A model generated the notes under the pieces. It had not been told where the DNA came from. It did no database searches and saw only the letters and a list, made by a program, of their open reading frames with translations. The position numbers and the translations under genes were made by a program. This document shows positions 1-8,715 of a stretch of 64,000 nt of DNA, piece by piece; positions within the stretch are counted from its first letter, which is position 1; each line of letters starts with the position of its first letter. The stretch is from CAVOAK01 sp963664465 (GTDB taxonomy: Bacteria; Pseudomonadota; Alphaproteobacteria; UBA8366; CAVOAK01): the NCBI GenBank assembly GCA_963664465.2, contig CAXXSU010000015.1, forward strand, positions 186,001 through 250,000, given 5' to 3'.

Positions 1-1044
1 ATGGCGGCGGTGGCGGCCGGCGGGGATCTGAAGTGCCAGGCGCTTGTAGCGCACCGTGTTGTCGTTTGAGACGGTGCGTTCCTCGTGGATGCAGAGGATG
101 TCGTTGAGCGCGCCGGTGAAGGGGACGAAGGCGGTGCCCTGGTCCTCGGCCGGGGTCGCGAAGCGGGCGTTGTGTTGTGGCAGGAAGAGCTCCTTGAGGA
201 AGCGGTTGGCCCCGGCCATGTCGGTGATGCCGGCGAGCCTGAGTTCCTGGGGCAGGCGCTTTTGCAGGGTGCCGAACATGCGCTCGGACCGCCCCCTTGC
301 CTCGGGCGAGTAGGCCGGGATCAACTCGATGCCGAGCTGCGCCAGGGCGCGGCCGACCTGGGTCGGGGTGTCCTTGTCCACCTTGCCGCCGGCCTCGGGC
401 GTGTTCCAGTAGTGGCTGGCGCGGTCGGCGTAGAGCGAGCAGAACAGGCCCTTGGCCCGGATCGCCTCGGACATCCCCTGGAAGCTCGACATGGTGCCCT
501 CTTCGGCGACGAAGAAGGCCGAGTAGATATCGCTGGTCGCATCGTCCATGGTGACGATCAGGTCCCACCATCGACCAGGGACCCACTCGTGGCTCGAGCC
601 GTCCTGATGCAGCATCATGCCGGGCAGGGCACGGCGCGGCCGCTTGCGCCGGTGCGCCCCACGCCTGGGCGCCGCGCGCCTGCGCCCATGGGCTTGCAAG
701 CTCAGCCGCAGCCAGTTGTAGCTGCGCTTGAAGCCGTGATCGGCCACCAGCTTCTCGTGGAAGTGCTTGGCCGTGAAGTCCCAGTAGCGGGTGTCGAACA
801 ACTCCAGCACCCGCGCCACCTCGTCCACCGGCGCGCGCCGCGCCGAGAGGCGGCCCAGGCGGCGGTCGTAGAGACCGTCGGCTCCCTCCGCCTCGTAGCG
901 GTCGCGCCAGCGCCGGAAGGTGCGCTCCGAGACACCCAGAACCTCCGCCGCCTCCGCCTGACTCAAGCCACCCCGATGGGTGCGCCCGTAAACCTCCGCG
1001 AACTTCATCAATCTCAGTCCCTGTACCTGCTCCGTCCGACGCAT
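1..1044 (-). CDS. ISNCY family transposase (integrase-type), C-terminus outside the window
   Basis: An uninterrupted 348-codon reading frame starts at the ATG at 1044 and continues past position 1. The N-terminus holds a helix-turn-helix of the form LSQAEAAEVLGVSERTFRRW, followed by a basic linker. A DDE integrase-like core follows, with WVPGRWWDLIVTMDDATSD, a second Asp near SLYADRASHYWN and AYSPEARGRSERMFGTLQKR carrying the Glu/Arg region. This order matches ISNCY (IS1202/ISDol1-like) transposases of about 400-450 residues, so roughly 50-100 residues are missing at the window edge. It presumably bounds the catabolic island that follows. The family call is from motifs and is fairly secure; the subgroup is less certain. 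Confidence 0.8.
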   Translation of the reverse strand, partial: MRRTEQVQGLRLMKFAEVYGRTHRGGLSQAEAAEVLGVSERTFRRWRDRYEAEGADGLYDRRLGRLSARRAPVDEVARVLELFDTRYWDFTAKHFHEKLVADHGFKRSYNWLRLSLQAHGRRRAAPRRGAHRRKRPRRALPGMMLHQDGSSHEWVPGRWWDLIVTMDDATSDIYSAFFVAEEGTMSSFQGMSEAIRAKGLFCSLYADRASHYWNTPEAGGKVDKDTPTQVGRALAQLGIELIPAYSPEARGRSERMFGTLQKRLPQELRLAGITDMAGANRFLKELFLPQHNARFATPAEDQGTAFVPFTGALNDILCIHEERTVSNDNTVRYKRLALQIPAGRHRRH

Positions 1045-1110
1045 CGCCGCCCTCCATGGCTTGGAGGCGTTCTAAAACCGGACAGATCATCTGGTACATA
1101 AACCGGACAT
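1..1110 (-). mobile_element. ISNCY-type insertion sequence, partial (cut by window start)
   Basis: The element runs off the left edge of the window. Its visible end lies just upstream of the transposase start, where the motif aaaccggaca occurs twice (1075-1084 and 1100-1109), a layout expected of transposase-binding repeats near an IS end. The exact end at about 1110 is an inference, because the other terminal repeat is outside the window. Confidence 0.6.
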
Positions 1111-1438
1111 ATCGCGTGTTAGCGACAGGAGCGCCAAGAAAGATGTTGTTCCCCACGGCTAACTCGCCCTACACTCGATTACAGGCAACGAAAATATCTG
1201 CGAGAATTGCAGCGACGGGAAGAGGCGTAAGTGGTTCTAGGTGCGGGAGGTACCGGCCGCTATCGCGTCTCTCTTGAATTATTGAGACCCCGAGGCCGGT
1301 CTTGTTATGAACGCCGTCAAATTGCGTTTGCCTCCATGCTGAATCCGCCTTTAGCACGTACGCTGTGCGTGACTGGTAATAAATGTCCGCGGCGCTGATG
1401 CGTCGGGACAAACACTTGCAGTCCACAGGGAGAGGCAA
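1111..1438. other. Intergenic region upstream of the solute-binding protein gene
   Basis: No supported gene lies in these 328 bases. The only clear signal is the ribosome binding site gggagagg (1428-1435) before the ATG at 1439. A promoter for the solute-binding protein should be here, but I cannot place -35 and -10 boxes with confidence. Confidence 0.5.
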
Positions 1439-3034
1439 ATGACGAAAGATCTAGAATTACTAAAAAACAAAATGCGCACTGGCGAGATAACTCGTCGCGA
1501 GTTCACCGGCCGTGCCGTAGCGTTAGGCGCCACAACCGCCTTGGCGACCACCATGGGCGGAATCCTGGCAAATGAAGTCGAAGCGGCAACACCTAAAAAG
1601 GGTGGCCATTTGAGAGTCGGCTTGGCGCAGGGAAACACCACCGACACGCTGGATCCGGCGTTCATGTCTGCTGAATTCCCCGGACTTAGTGCAGCTACCA
1701 CGATGAATCGGCTCGTGGAAGTCGACCACACGGGCGATATCAAGCCGGAGCTAGCTGAATCCTGGGAGCCCGGCGACTCGCCATCGACCTGGATCTTCAA
1801 TCTCAGAAAAGGTGTGACTTGGCATGACGGCAAGTCGCTCGACGCGAACGACGTCATTGGGACCCTGAACTATCACGGTGGCGAGAATTCAAAATCGCAA
1901 ATCAAGACGATCGCCAAAGTCGTCAAGGACATGAAGGCGGACACCAAGCACCGGGTCGTCTTCAACTTGCACGAACCAAGTGCAGTGTTTCCATTCTTAA
2001 TGGCGGCATTCCAAATTCGGTCCGTCAAGGATGACACGATTTACGACTTCAAGAATGGTACGGGGGCGTATGTCATCAAGGAGTGGGAACCAGGTATACG
2101 GGCCCTCTTCGAGCGCAATCCAAACAAGTGGCAGGAAGACCGCGGCCATTTTGATTCGGCCGAAATTACCCCGCTTCTCGATGGCGCGTCTCGACAGAAC
2201 GCCTTGATTACCGGCGAAGTCGACGTCATCAACAGGCCCGACCGCAAGACATGGAAACGGCTGAAGGCGACAAAGGGTTTGAACGTCACGCAACAGCAGG
2301 GGACCCTCCACCGCACCTGGCCTATGCACACCGACACGCCGCCTTTCGACAACAACGATGTGCGGCTCGCGCTGAAATATGGCGTCGACCGCGAGGAACT
2401 GGTCGCTAAGGTCCTCAACGGTACCGGTTCGGTCGGCAACGACCATCCGATCTCGCAGAACCAAAAGTACTACAATTCGGAGTTGCCGCAGCGGGTCTAC
2501 GACCCCGATAAGGCTAAGTTTCATTTGAAGAAGGCCGGGTTGGAGAATCTGACGGTGAAGCTGAGCACGTCGGAGGGCATTTGGGAGGGCGCCGTGGACG
2601 CGGCCGTGCTGTACAGTGCGAGCGCGGCCAAGGCGGGCATCAAGCTTGAGGTCAACAAGGTGCCCAGCGACGGGTATTGGGCGGATGTCTGGTTAAAACA
2701 CCCGTGGTCCGCCGCCTGGTGGGGTGGGCGGGCGACCGAGGACTGGATGTTCACGGTGGCCTATGCAGCCGGTGCCAACTGGAACGATTCCAGATGGAAC
2801 CATCCCAGGTTCAACGAACTGTTGAAGGCCGCGCGCGCCGAGCTCGACGAGAACAAGGCCCGCGAGATGTACTGGGAGATGCAGCAGCTCGTTAGTGACG
2901 AGGGTGGCGTGGTCATTCCGTTGTTCGCCGATCATCTCACCGCAGTATCGGAGAAGCTGGCGAACGACGGCAAGATAGCGGGCAACTTTGAGCTCGACGG
3001 TAGTCGGATCATCGTACGCTGGTGGTTCGCTTAG
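1439..3034 (+). CDS. Family 5 extracellular solute-binding protein (peptide/opine-type ABC importer), Tat-exported
   Basis: The 531-residue product has a twin-arginine signal (TRREFTGRAVALGATTALA, residues about 19-37), so it should be folded in the cytoplasm and exported by Tat. The mature part starts with GGHLRVGLAQGNTTDTLDPA and contains WEPGDSPSTWIFNLRKGVTW, which is diagnostic of the SBP_bac_5 fold (DppA/OppA/NikA relatives). Length is normal for the family. The start is supported by GGGAGAGG seven bases upstream. It would bind a peptide, opine or similar solute for an ABC importer, but no permease or ATPase gene is adjacent, so its partners are elsewhere or lost. It stands first in the island and a hairpin terminator follows it. 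The ligand cannot be told from sequence. Confidence 0.88.
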   Translation: MTKDLELLKNKMRTGEITRREFTGRAVALGATTALATTMGGILANEVEAATPKKGGHLRVGLAQGNTTDTLDPAFMSAEFPGLSAATTMNRLVEVDHTGDIKPELAESWEPGDSPSTWIFNLRKGVTWHDGKSLDANDVIGTLNYHGGENSKSQIKTIAKVVKDMKADTKHRVVFNLHEPSAVFPFLMAAFQIRSVKDDTIYDFKNGTGAYVIKEWEPGIRALFERNPNKWQEDRGHFDSAEITPLLDGASRQNALITGEVDVINRPDRKTWKRLKATKGLNVTQQQGTLHRTWPMHTDTPPFDNNDVRLALKYGVDREELVAKVLNGTGSVGNDHPISQNQKYYNSELPQRVYDPDKAKFHLKKAGLENLTVKLSTSEGIWEGAVDAAVLYSASAAKAGIKLEVNKVPSDGYWADVWLKHPWSAAWWGGRATEDWMFTVAYAAGANWNDSRWNHPRFNELLKAARAELDENKAREMYWEMQQLVSDEGGVVIPLFADHLTAVSEKLANDGKIAGNFELDGSRIIVRWWFA

Positions 3035-3072
3035 GGCGCGCCCGCAGCATCGGTCCCGACCATGAAGTGGCA

Positions 3073-3107
3073 ACCCGCGCCCTGGATACGGGGCGCGGGT
3101 CTTATTT
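3073..3107 (+). terminator. Rho-independent-like hairpin after the solute-binding protein gene
   Basis: acccgcgccc (3073-3082) pairs perfectly with gggcgcgggt (3091-3100) around an 8-base loop, followed by cttattt. It lies 38 bases after the stop codon at 3034. The T tract is short, so termination strength is uncertain. Confidence 0.6.
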
Positions 3108-3134
3108 GAATGCGGTAGCTCGTCCTCGGCGGCG

Positions 3135-3230
3135 CTGCATCGCGACGCGATCGTCTGGGATATGTCGTTTCCCTATCGGGAACACGTCACCGTAAATCTA
3201 GAATGGTTGAGAGTCCGCTTCTGGCTATAA
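3135..3230 (+). pseudogene. Possible N-terminal remnant of an M19-type dipeptidase
   Basis: A 31-codon open stretch reads LHRDAIVWDMSFPY and runs into a stop codon at 3228. That opening resembles the start of membrane dipeptidase (peptidase M19) proteins, in which a metal-binding site follows soon after. Nothing recognisable follows, so if the match is real this is a broken 5' fragment. A dipeptidase beside a peptide-binding protein would make sense. The stretch is short and the call is weak. The bases around it (3108-3330) hold no other gene, only the inverted repeat gtccgctt/aagcggac (3213-3220 and 3229-3236). Confidence 0.25.
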
Positions 3231-3330
3231 GCGGACCATCTTCGTGAGGCGGGGAACCGTCTGCAGGTGACTCGCAGCGGACGCTCTCGCCAAAGGGAAC
3301 TTCGCTGGAAGTCGGTAGCCGACCAGTATG

Positions 3331-4536
3331 TCAGTCGGACATATAGTCGACGAGCATCTTCTGGAAGTGGTGGATATTGGCCTCCCAGGTCGGTGAAAAC
3401 ACCACTTCGTCCGCAATCGGCGACTTACGGGCGATTTGCTGTACCTCCCAGATATCCATGTCTTGGCTGCGAATGCCGCCAAGATCGCCCTTCTTCCTGG
3501 TCGGACCCATCCAACGATCGAGCGTGCGCTTGCGATCAGCAGCGTATTTCTTCGCGTCGGCGGCCTCGCCGACAAAGAAGAAACCCATTTTTGCGATCGT
3601 CTTGTCGGGTGCAATGGGGTCCGTCACGACCGATGCGATGTGATTTCCCGCGATCGTCATCGTCACGTTCGGGAAAATAACATTCGTGCCGCCAAATCGC
3701 TCTTTCCCTTCCGGAACCGGAATCATCGGCAGCTTGCTTTTCGGCCGTGGGAATGGTGGACCGCCTGGACGGCGTGTCAGCGTGACAACCGTGCCGTTTT
3801 GCTGCGTCAGGGTCCAAGGTTCGCCCGTCTTGAGATCCACCTCGTTCGACATCTTGTTGAAGATGCCCTTGTGGACCCAGATGTGATGATAGGTTTCCCA
3901 ATTGTCGTTCTGCAGCTTCCAGTTCGCTTTGAATTCCCAGTCCTCGCGCAATCCGACGCGACAGGCACCAAGATCCTGGCCATTGAGCAGCTCGACCATG
4001 GGACGAACATGCTCGCTCAACGGCGGCGCATTGCCGTCCATATTTACGAATACCCAGTGGTACCAAACGCCGCAGCGCACGGGTACGAGGCCGTATTTCT
4101 CCTTGTCAAAACGGCCTTGCTTATCGCCGCCCCTGCTGCCGTCGAAATAGGGCGTCGCTTTGAGCTTGCCGTCGAGGTCATAGGCCCAGGCGTGATAGGG
4201 GCAGGTCAGCGTCGTCAGCCCCTTGCCTGGCTCGGTCAAGACGAGCGTGGCACGATGACGGCAGACATTGTGGAACGCCTTCACCTCGCCCTTCTTGTTG
4301 CGGACGAGAATGATCGGCAACCCGCCCACCGAAATCGGCATCGCATCACCGGGATTTGGGATATCGCACTCGAAACCGACGCACATCCAAGTACGGCGGA
4401 ACATGCGCTCCTGCTCAAGTTCGAAGAACTCGTCGCTGGTGTAGGCCGCGCCCGGCAATCCCCGCGCATCGTCGATCGGTCGGCGCAGCGCCTCAATATG
4501 CTTTTTGCCAATAATCTCTTCTAAAGTTCTTATCAT
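3331..4536 (-). CDS. Rieske non-heme iron oxygenase, alpha subunit; choline/glycine-betaine monooxygenase-like
   Basis: The 401-residue protein has a Rieske [2Fe-2S] domain with ligands C92, H94, C112 and H115 (CRHR ... CPYHAW). The C-terminal catalytic domain holds the mononuclear iron motif NDNWETYHHIWVH (H217/H218 and H222). GGAGGAG lies about ten bases before the ATG. CRHR plus CPYH with a single alpha-subunit layout fits the group containing choline monooxygenase and glycine betaine monooxygenase (GbcA), but aromatic-ring hydroxylases share it. The neighbouring dimethylglycine/sarcosine dehydrogenase fragment and the tmpAB pair, whose product is glycine betaine, support betaine N-demethylation as the role. 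No reductase gene (GbcB type) is adjacent, so electrons must come from elsewhere. The substrate is inferred from context. Confidence 0.78.
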   Translation of the reverse strand: MIRTLEEIIGKKHIEALRRPIDDARGLPGAAYTSDEFFELEQERMFRRTWMCVGFECDIPNPGDAMPISVGGLPIILVRNKKGEVKAFHNVCRHRATLVLTEPGKGLTTLTCPYHAWAYDLDGKLKATPYFDGSRGGDKQGRFDKEKYGLVPVRCGVWYHWVFVNMDGNAPPLSEHVRPMVELLNGQDLGACRVGLREDWEFKANWKLQNDNWETYHHIWVHKGIFNKMSNEVDLKTGEPWTLTQQNGTVVTLTRRPGGPPFPRPKSKLPMIPVPEGKERFGGTNVIFPNVTMTIAGNHIASVVTDPIAPDKTIAKMGFFFVGEAADAKKYAADRKRTLDRWMGPTRKKGDLGGIRSQDMDIWEVQQIARKSPIADEVVFSPTWEANIHHFQKMLVDYMSD

Positions 4537-4713
4537 CCCGGATACTCCTCCAAGACACTGCGTTCACGCTGGTTTATGCCTCAAGCCTGCGGTCTAACTT
4601 CCTAGTTCACCTGGGATTCCCGTTTGGGATCCTTCGACAAGGTTAATCGTGCCCCAAAACCGCCCGGCAGGCAACAAACCGGCGCTCTGAGGACGTGCAT
4701 TCCACCGATGTGA

Positions 4714-5898
4714 TGTGTCAGAGCTGAGATTAGATACCTAGCCCCGATCTACCACCGCCAAGAGGCGCGCGGCGCCGTGTTTGGCTCTCGCTACGGCTGG
4801 GAGCGACCCAACTGGTTCGCGCCCCGGGGCGTGAAACCTGAAGACGAGCTGAGCTTTCGCCGGACAAATTGGTTCGAACCCGTCGGCGACCGCTGCCGCG
4901 CGGTGCGCGAACGGGTCGGGATCCTGGACCTCAGCAGCTTCAGCCAGTTCGAGTTCGTTGGGCCCGGCGCAGGTGCCTCCCTCGACCGATTGACGGCGAA
5001 CCGCCTACCGCAGACGGTTGGACGCACTAAAGTCTGCCAGATGCTGTCGCCCCGCGGCCGTATTCTTGCCGATCTCACCATCACGCGGCTCGCTGACGAC
5101 CGCTTCTACGTCGTTACCGGTGCCGCATCCGAGCTGCACGACCTACGCTGGTTCGAGGCGCACCTGCCGGCCACCGGAGTCTCGATCGACAACCTCACCG
5201 GAAGTTGGGGCTGTCTCGTTGTCGCCGGTCCCCGCTCGCGCGATCTGCTGCAAACGCTGACCGAGGCCGACCTGTCGAACCAGGCCTTTCCGTTCTTGTC
5301 CTCGCAGGCAATCTCCGTAGGTCCGGCGCGAGTTCGGGCCATGCGCATCTCATTCATTGGCGATCTCGGCTGGGAGCTGCACCACCCGATGAAGAATTCG
5401 GCGCCACTGTACGAGGCACTCCTTGAAGCCGGCGAGGCGTTTGGGGTCGTCGACTTCGGCCTGCGGGCCATGGACTCGATGCGACTGGAGAAGGCGTTCC
5501 GGATGTGGGGCCTCGACATGACCACCGATGACACGCCGCTCGAGGCCGGGCTCGATCGCTTCGTGCGGCTGGACAAGGGCGACTTCATCGGCCGAGACGC
5601 CCTGCTGCTCCAAAAGCAGCAGGGCCTAGCCAGGCGGCTTGCTTACATCACGGTGGCGGCCGATGAGGCCGACCCCCTCGGCAGCGAGCCCGTGTTCCAC
5701 GAGGACCGGCTGGTGGGCTATGTCACATCGGGCGGCTACGGCCACTCGGTGGGCCAGAGTATCGCCTTCGCTTACGTGCCGCCAAAGCTGGTTAAGTCGG
5801 GCACAAAGCTCGAGATCGAGGTCCTTGGCGAGCGCCGGGCCGCCCAGGTTGTTCGAGAGCCGTTGCTTGACCCGGAGCTCCGCCGGCTGCGCTCTTAA
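4714..5898 (+). pseudogene. 3' part of a dimethylglycine/sarcosine dehydrogenase-type gene (GcvT-like folate domain), FAD domain missing
   Basis: The open frame starts after a stop at 4711-4713. It begins in the middle of a conserved linker: LAPIYHRQEARGAVFGSRYG then WERPNWFAP, which in dimethylglycine and sarcosine dehydrogenases joins the FAD oxidase domain to the folate-binding GcvT-like domain. The GcvT-like domain and its barrel C-terminus then look complete to the stop at 5898 (GLRAMDSMRLEKAFRMWG, GHSVGQSIAFAYVP). A GTG at 4777 could act as a start, but the homology begins before it and its ribosome binding site is poor. The roughly 400-residue FAD domain is absent, so the protein cannot oxidise a methylated amine. 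It may be a dead remnant or an expressed folate-binding half. Confidence 0.72.
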
Positions 5899-5972
5899 CC
5901 GTGCCACCAGAGCCAGAAGGAGTACAATCAACGCAGGTTTGATCCTTGTCGAATCCTACTCCCGAAAAATGC

Positions 5973-6042
5973 GGTCAGAGTCGAATTTCTCCGAGGTCGT
6001 TTTCCGGCAGGCGCCTACGAACCCGTAATATCGATTCTGACC
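5973..6042. repeat. Imperfect inverted repeat, REP-like
   Basis: ggtcagagtcga (5973-5984) faces tcgattctgacc (6031-6042) with 46 bases between, 11 of 12 positions pairing. GGTCAGA-type ends are known from REP-associated transposase (RAYT) elements, but no transposase is present, so this could be a small non-autonomous relic. The rest of 5899-6188 shows no gene. Confidence 0.4.
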
Positions 6043-6188
6043 CCATTATTCTAAGGAGGCATCCCTACCAAATTTCCGGCAAGATTAGGACTTCGCCGGC
6101 ACCGTGGCGCTTGAACGTTGGGCGATAGACGACAACGTGGACAGAAAAATACATTCGCAGGGCAAAAATGCCTCTTGGCCTCCCGTGC

Positions 6189-7022
6189 TTATGGCTTTTC
6201 ACCACGGGCCAGGCGGGCCTCGATATCGTCGAGACACGGTATCAAGTCGGCGATGGTATCGACCACGTAATGGGCACCGACCATATTCATTCGCTGGTAC
6301 GCCAGCTCGCGCCGTGTCTGTTGTTCCTCCTCAGCCAGGGCTTCCCAGTCGTGGAGTTGCAGGCCCACTTCGTTACCGGAGATCGCCAGGCCCACGGTCC
6401 ACATCCCCGCGTTCAGCCGTTCCTCGATGCCCGGAATGGTATCGTCTACCTTGACGCAGGCCTGGACCGGCGAGACCTTCAAGTTGATCATGTTCTGCAG
6501 GCACATGAAAGGATATGGCCGGCCGGCGGGAACCTGCCCGGCCGAGACGGAGGAATCCGGCACATATCCCTGTTTTTCGGCGTCCCGTAAGTTTATTTCC
6601 ATCATTTCCGGCAAATAGCCTGTGGTCGAGCCAATCTTCATTTCGCGCTTCCTGCACTCCTCCACCAAGCCGAGCGTGCCGGGGATCAGTTCTGAGTATT
6701 CGGAAAGGCATTCCAACTGCAGGGGCACGAAGTCAGCGAACATGGCATCCACGTCGCCCTCGGTGGGAGGACGCCCGTGCACCTCGTGCCAGCGCGCGCG
6801 GACGGCGCTGAGCTGGCTGACCTTACTAATGTGCACACGCTTGTGTGCCCCCATGGGCGCACGCGCCTCTTCCATGCTGATGGGAACGTTCTGCCGTTTG
6901 TAGACCTCAACGAAGACCACGGCCGGGGCCATGCAGCCGAAGTCTATTGTGGTCCCCGCCCAGTCCAATATGATTGCCTTGATCTTGCCCCGGTAAGCCC
7001 GAGCATAAGAAAACGTCATCAA
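6189..7022 (-). CDS. phnX: Phosphonoacetaldehyde hydrolase
   Basis: PhnX cleaves the C-P bond of phosphonoacetaldehyde to acetaldehyde and phosphate, the second step of 2-aminoethylphosphonate degradation. The 277-residue protein is a HAD-superfamily enzyme with the nucleophile motif ILDWAGTTIDFG (D20), the cap-domain Schiff-base lysine in MGAHKRVH (K61) and the acidic motif KVDDTIPGIEE. D20 and K61 keep the same spacing as D12 and K53 of the Bacillus cereus enzyme. Length is normal. It begins 11 bases after the phnW fragment on the same strand, as in phnWX operons, with GGAAAGG before the ATG. The gene looks intact although its partner is not. Confidence 0.92.
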   Translation of the reverse strand: MMTFSYARAYRGKIKAIILDWAGTTIDFGCMAPAVVFVEVYKRQNVPISMEEARAPMGAHKRVHISKVSQLSAVRARWHEVHGRPPTEGDVDAMFADFVPLQLECLSEYSELIPGTLGLVEECRKREMKIGSTTGYLPEMMEINLRDAEKQGYVPDSSVSAGQVPAGRPYPFMCLQNMINLKVSPVQACVKVDDTIPGIEERLNAGMWTVGLAISGNEVGLQLHDWEALAEEEQQTRRELAYQRMNMVGAHYVVDTIADLIPCLDDIEARLARGEKP

Positions 7023-7033
7023 TTGCCTTTCCG

Positions 7034-7435
7034 TCAGGTGGTGGCAGACGCCTCAGATTGTGGCGGGGCACAGTCGCACACGCCCATTTTCTTTAAGGAT
7101 TCCCTGATGGCCAGCATGGCGCCGCGCATTTCGTCCTTGCCGATCTGGCCGATGCAGCCGATGCGGAAGCTGTCCGCCACCGTGAGCTTGCCCGGATAGA
7201 TGACGTAGCAACGCTCTCGAAGCAAACTGTTAAACGTCTCAAAGCAGAACTTAGGATCCGCTGGCATGAGAAAGGTGACGATGATCGGGGCCTGGCGCCC
7301 GTCGGGCAGTAGGATCTTGAATCCCATATCGCGAATGCCGTCGACGAGAATTTTGTAGTTCCTCGAATAGCCACCTACGGCCAAGTGACTGTGGGGTTGA
7401 AATGAAGGCGGATCCAAATGATGGTAGTGGTGCAA
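7034..7435 (-). pseudogene. phnW: 2-aminoethylphosphonate-pyruvate transaminase, C-terminal fragment
   Basis: Only about the last third of PhnW is present. From about GGYSRNYKILVDGIRDMGFK onward it follows the family closely, including QAPIIVTFLMPADP, ERCYVIYPGKLTVADSFRIG and CIGQIGKDEMRGAM. The large PLP-binding domain with the catalytic lysine is missing. The frame can be read back to a TTG at 7433-7435, but the first 20 or so residues do not resemble PhnW, so the break is near 7375-7390. Full PhnW proteins have about 360-370 residues, against 133 here. The 2-aminoethylphosphonate entry step is therefore lost locally. Confidence 0.85.
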
Positions 7436-7547
7436 CCTTAACTGCCATGCCTGACAAATTCAAATCGGCCCAACCGGCTCACCTCAAGGCTGACCCGGCT
7501 CGCTTCCCCAAAGTAGGCGTATCAAGTGTGAATAGGAGACATCTGAG

Positions 7548-8715
7548 ATGAGAGAGAATTCTACACTGAGCCCCACCTTCCTCTACTTCTCCTCGCGGTA
7601 CCGGATGTCGCCCTTTTTCGAGGCGACGCGCCGTGCCGGGTGTAAAGCGTATGGCATTTACAATCACATGTATTATGCAAAATCTTACGATGACCCGGTG
7701 GCAGAGTACTGGAACTTGGTTAACGACGTCACGCTTTGGGACGTGGGCGTCGAGCGGGTCGTGGAAATCACGGGCTCGGACGCTTCTGCCTTCACCAATA
7801 TGTTGACGCCCCGCGACCTGACAAGATGTGCGGTCGGTCAGTGCAAGTATGTGCTCATCACGGCCGAGGACGGCGGCATCATCAATGATCCGGTGCTCAG
7901 CCGAATCGGAGAAAACGAGTGGTGGCTGGCGCTGGCCGACAGTGATGCGGGACTGTGGGCCAGGGGCGTCGCCGTCCATTCGGGGCTCGACGTGACGGTC
8001 CGCGAGCCGGACATTTACCCGGTCCAGGTGCAGGGCCCGAAGTCGAAGCATGTCATGCAGTCCCTGTTTAAGGAGTCGGTCTTGGACATCCGCTATTACT
8101 GGAATATGGAGGCCGACCTGGACGGCGTCCCTGTTGTCGTCGCCCGAACTGGATATACCGGCGAGATGGGGTACGAGATCTATCTCCGGGACCCGAGCGC
8201 CGGGGATATGCTGTGGAACAGAATAATGGAGGCCGGGGAACCGTACAACATTAGACCAATTGTCCCCTGCCAAGCCCGTCGCGTCGAGGCCGGGATGTTC
8301 AGCTACGGCGCCGATATGACCATCAAGAATAACCCTTTCGAGATCACGGGGTTGGAACGCCTTGTGGAGGACCAAGCGGCGGACTACATCGGCAAGGAAG
8401 CCTTGATGGGGATCAAGGCCAAAGGCGTGGAGCAGAAGCTGGTCGGCATTGAGATGGAGGGCGAGCCGCAGTCGATCGAGCCGGTCAAGCCTTGCCTTGC
8501 CTACAAGGACGGCATGCAGGTCGGCCCCGTGACCATCGCCATTTGGTCGCCGCGCCTGGAAAAAAAACATCGGCTATGTCTGGGTGCCGATCGAGCTCTC
8601 TGAGCCCGGCATCGAGCTCGATGTCGAGATGCCCTATGACACGGTGCAAGGACGGACCGCGTCGCTCCCGTTCATCGACCCGAAAAAGACTATTCCGCAG
8701 TCGCAGGGCTCGTAA
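7548..8715 (+). pseudogene. DmdA-like aminomethyltransferase-family demethylase (GcvT fold), frameshifted near the 3' end
   Basis: The protein has the GcvT fold and resembles dimethylsulfoniopropionate demethylase DmdA and its paralogues: AYGIYNHMYYAKSYDDPVAE, LWDVGVERVVEITG, NMLTPRDLTRCAVGQCKY, VQVQGPKSKHVMQ and ARTGYTGEMGYEIYL. Such enzymes move a methyl group from a methylated S, N or O substrate to tetrahydrofolate. A run of eight A (8560-8567) shifts the frame. With seven A the frame continues through NIGYVWVPIELSEPGIELDV to a stop at 8713-8715; as written it ends early at 8603. The start is well supported by GGAG ten bases upstream of the ATG. The shift may be a sequencing error, a true mutation or slippage. 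The substrate is not known. Confidence 0.7.

Noticed and set aside
85..1101. 338-codon plus-strand frame opposite the first transposase
   Set aside because: It is antisense to a clear ISNCY transposase, has no family motif and has the Arg/Ala/Pro-rich composition of a high-GC shadow.
3436..4524. 362-codon plus-strand frame over the first Rieske gene
   Set aside because: The minus strand encodes all Rieske and iron-binding motifs. The opposite frame has none and no ribosome binding site.
7479..8570. 363-codon minus-strand frame over the DmdA-like gene
   Set aside because: The plus strand carries the GcvT-family motifs and a good ribosome binding site. The minus frame is a compositional mirror.
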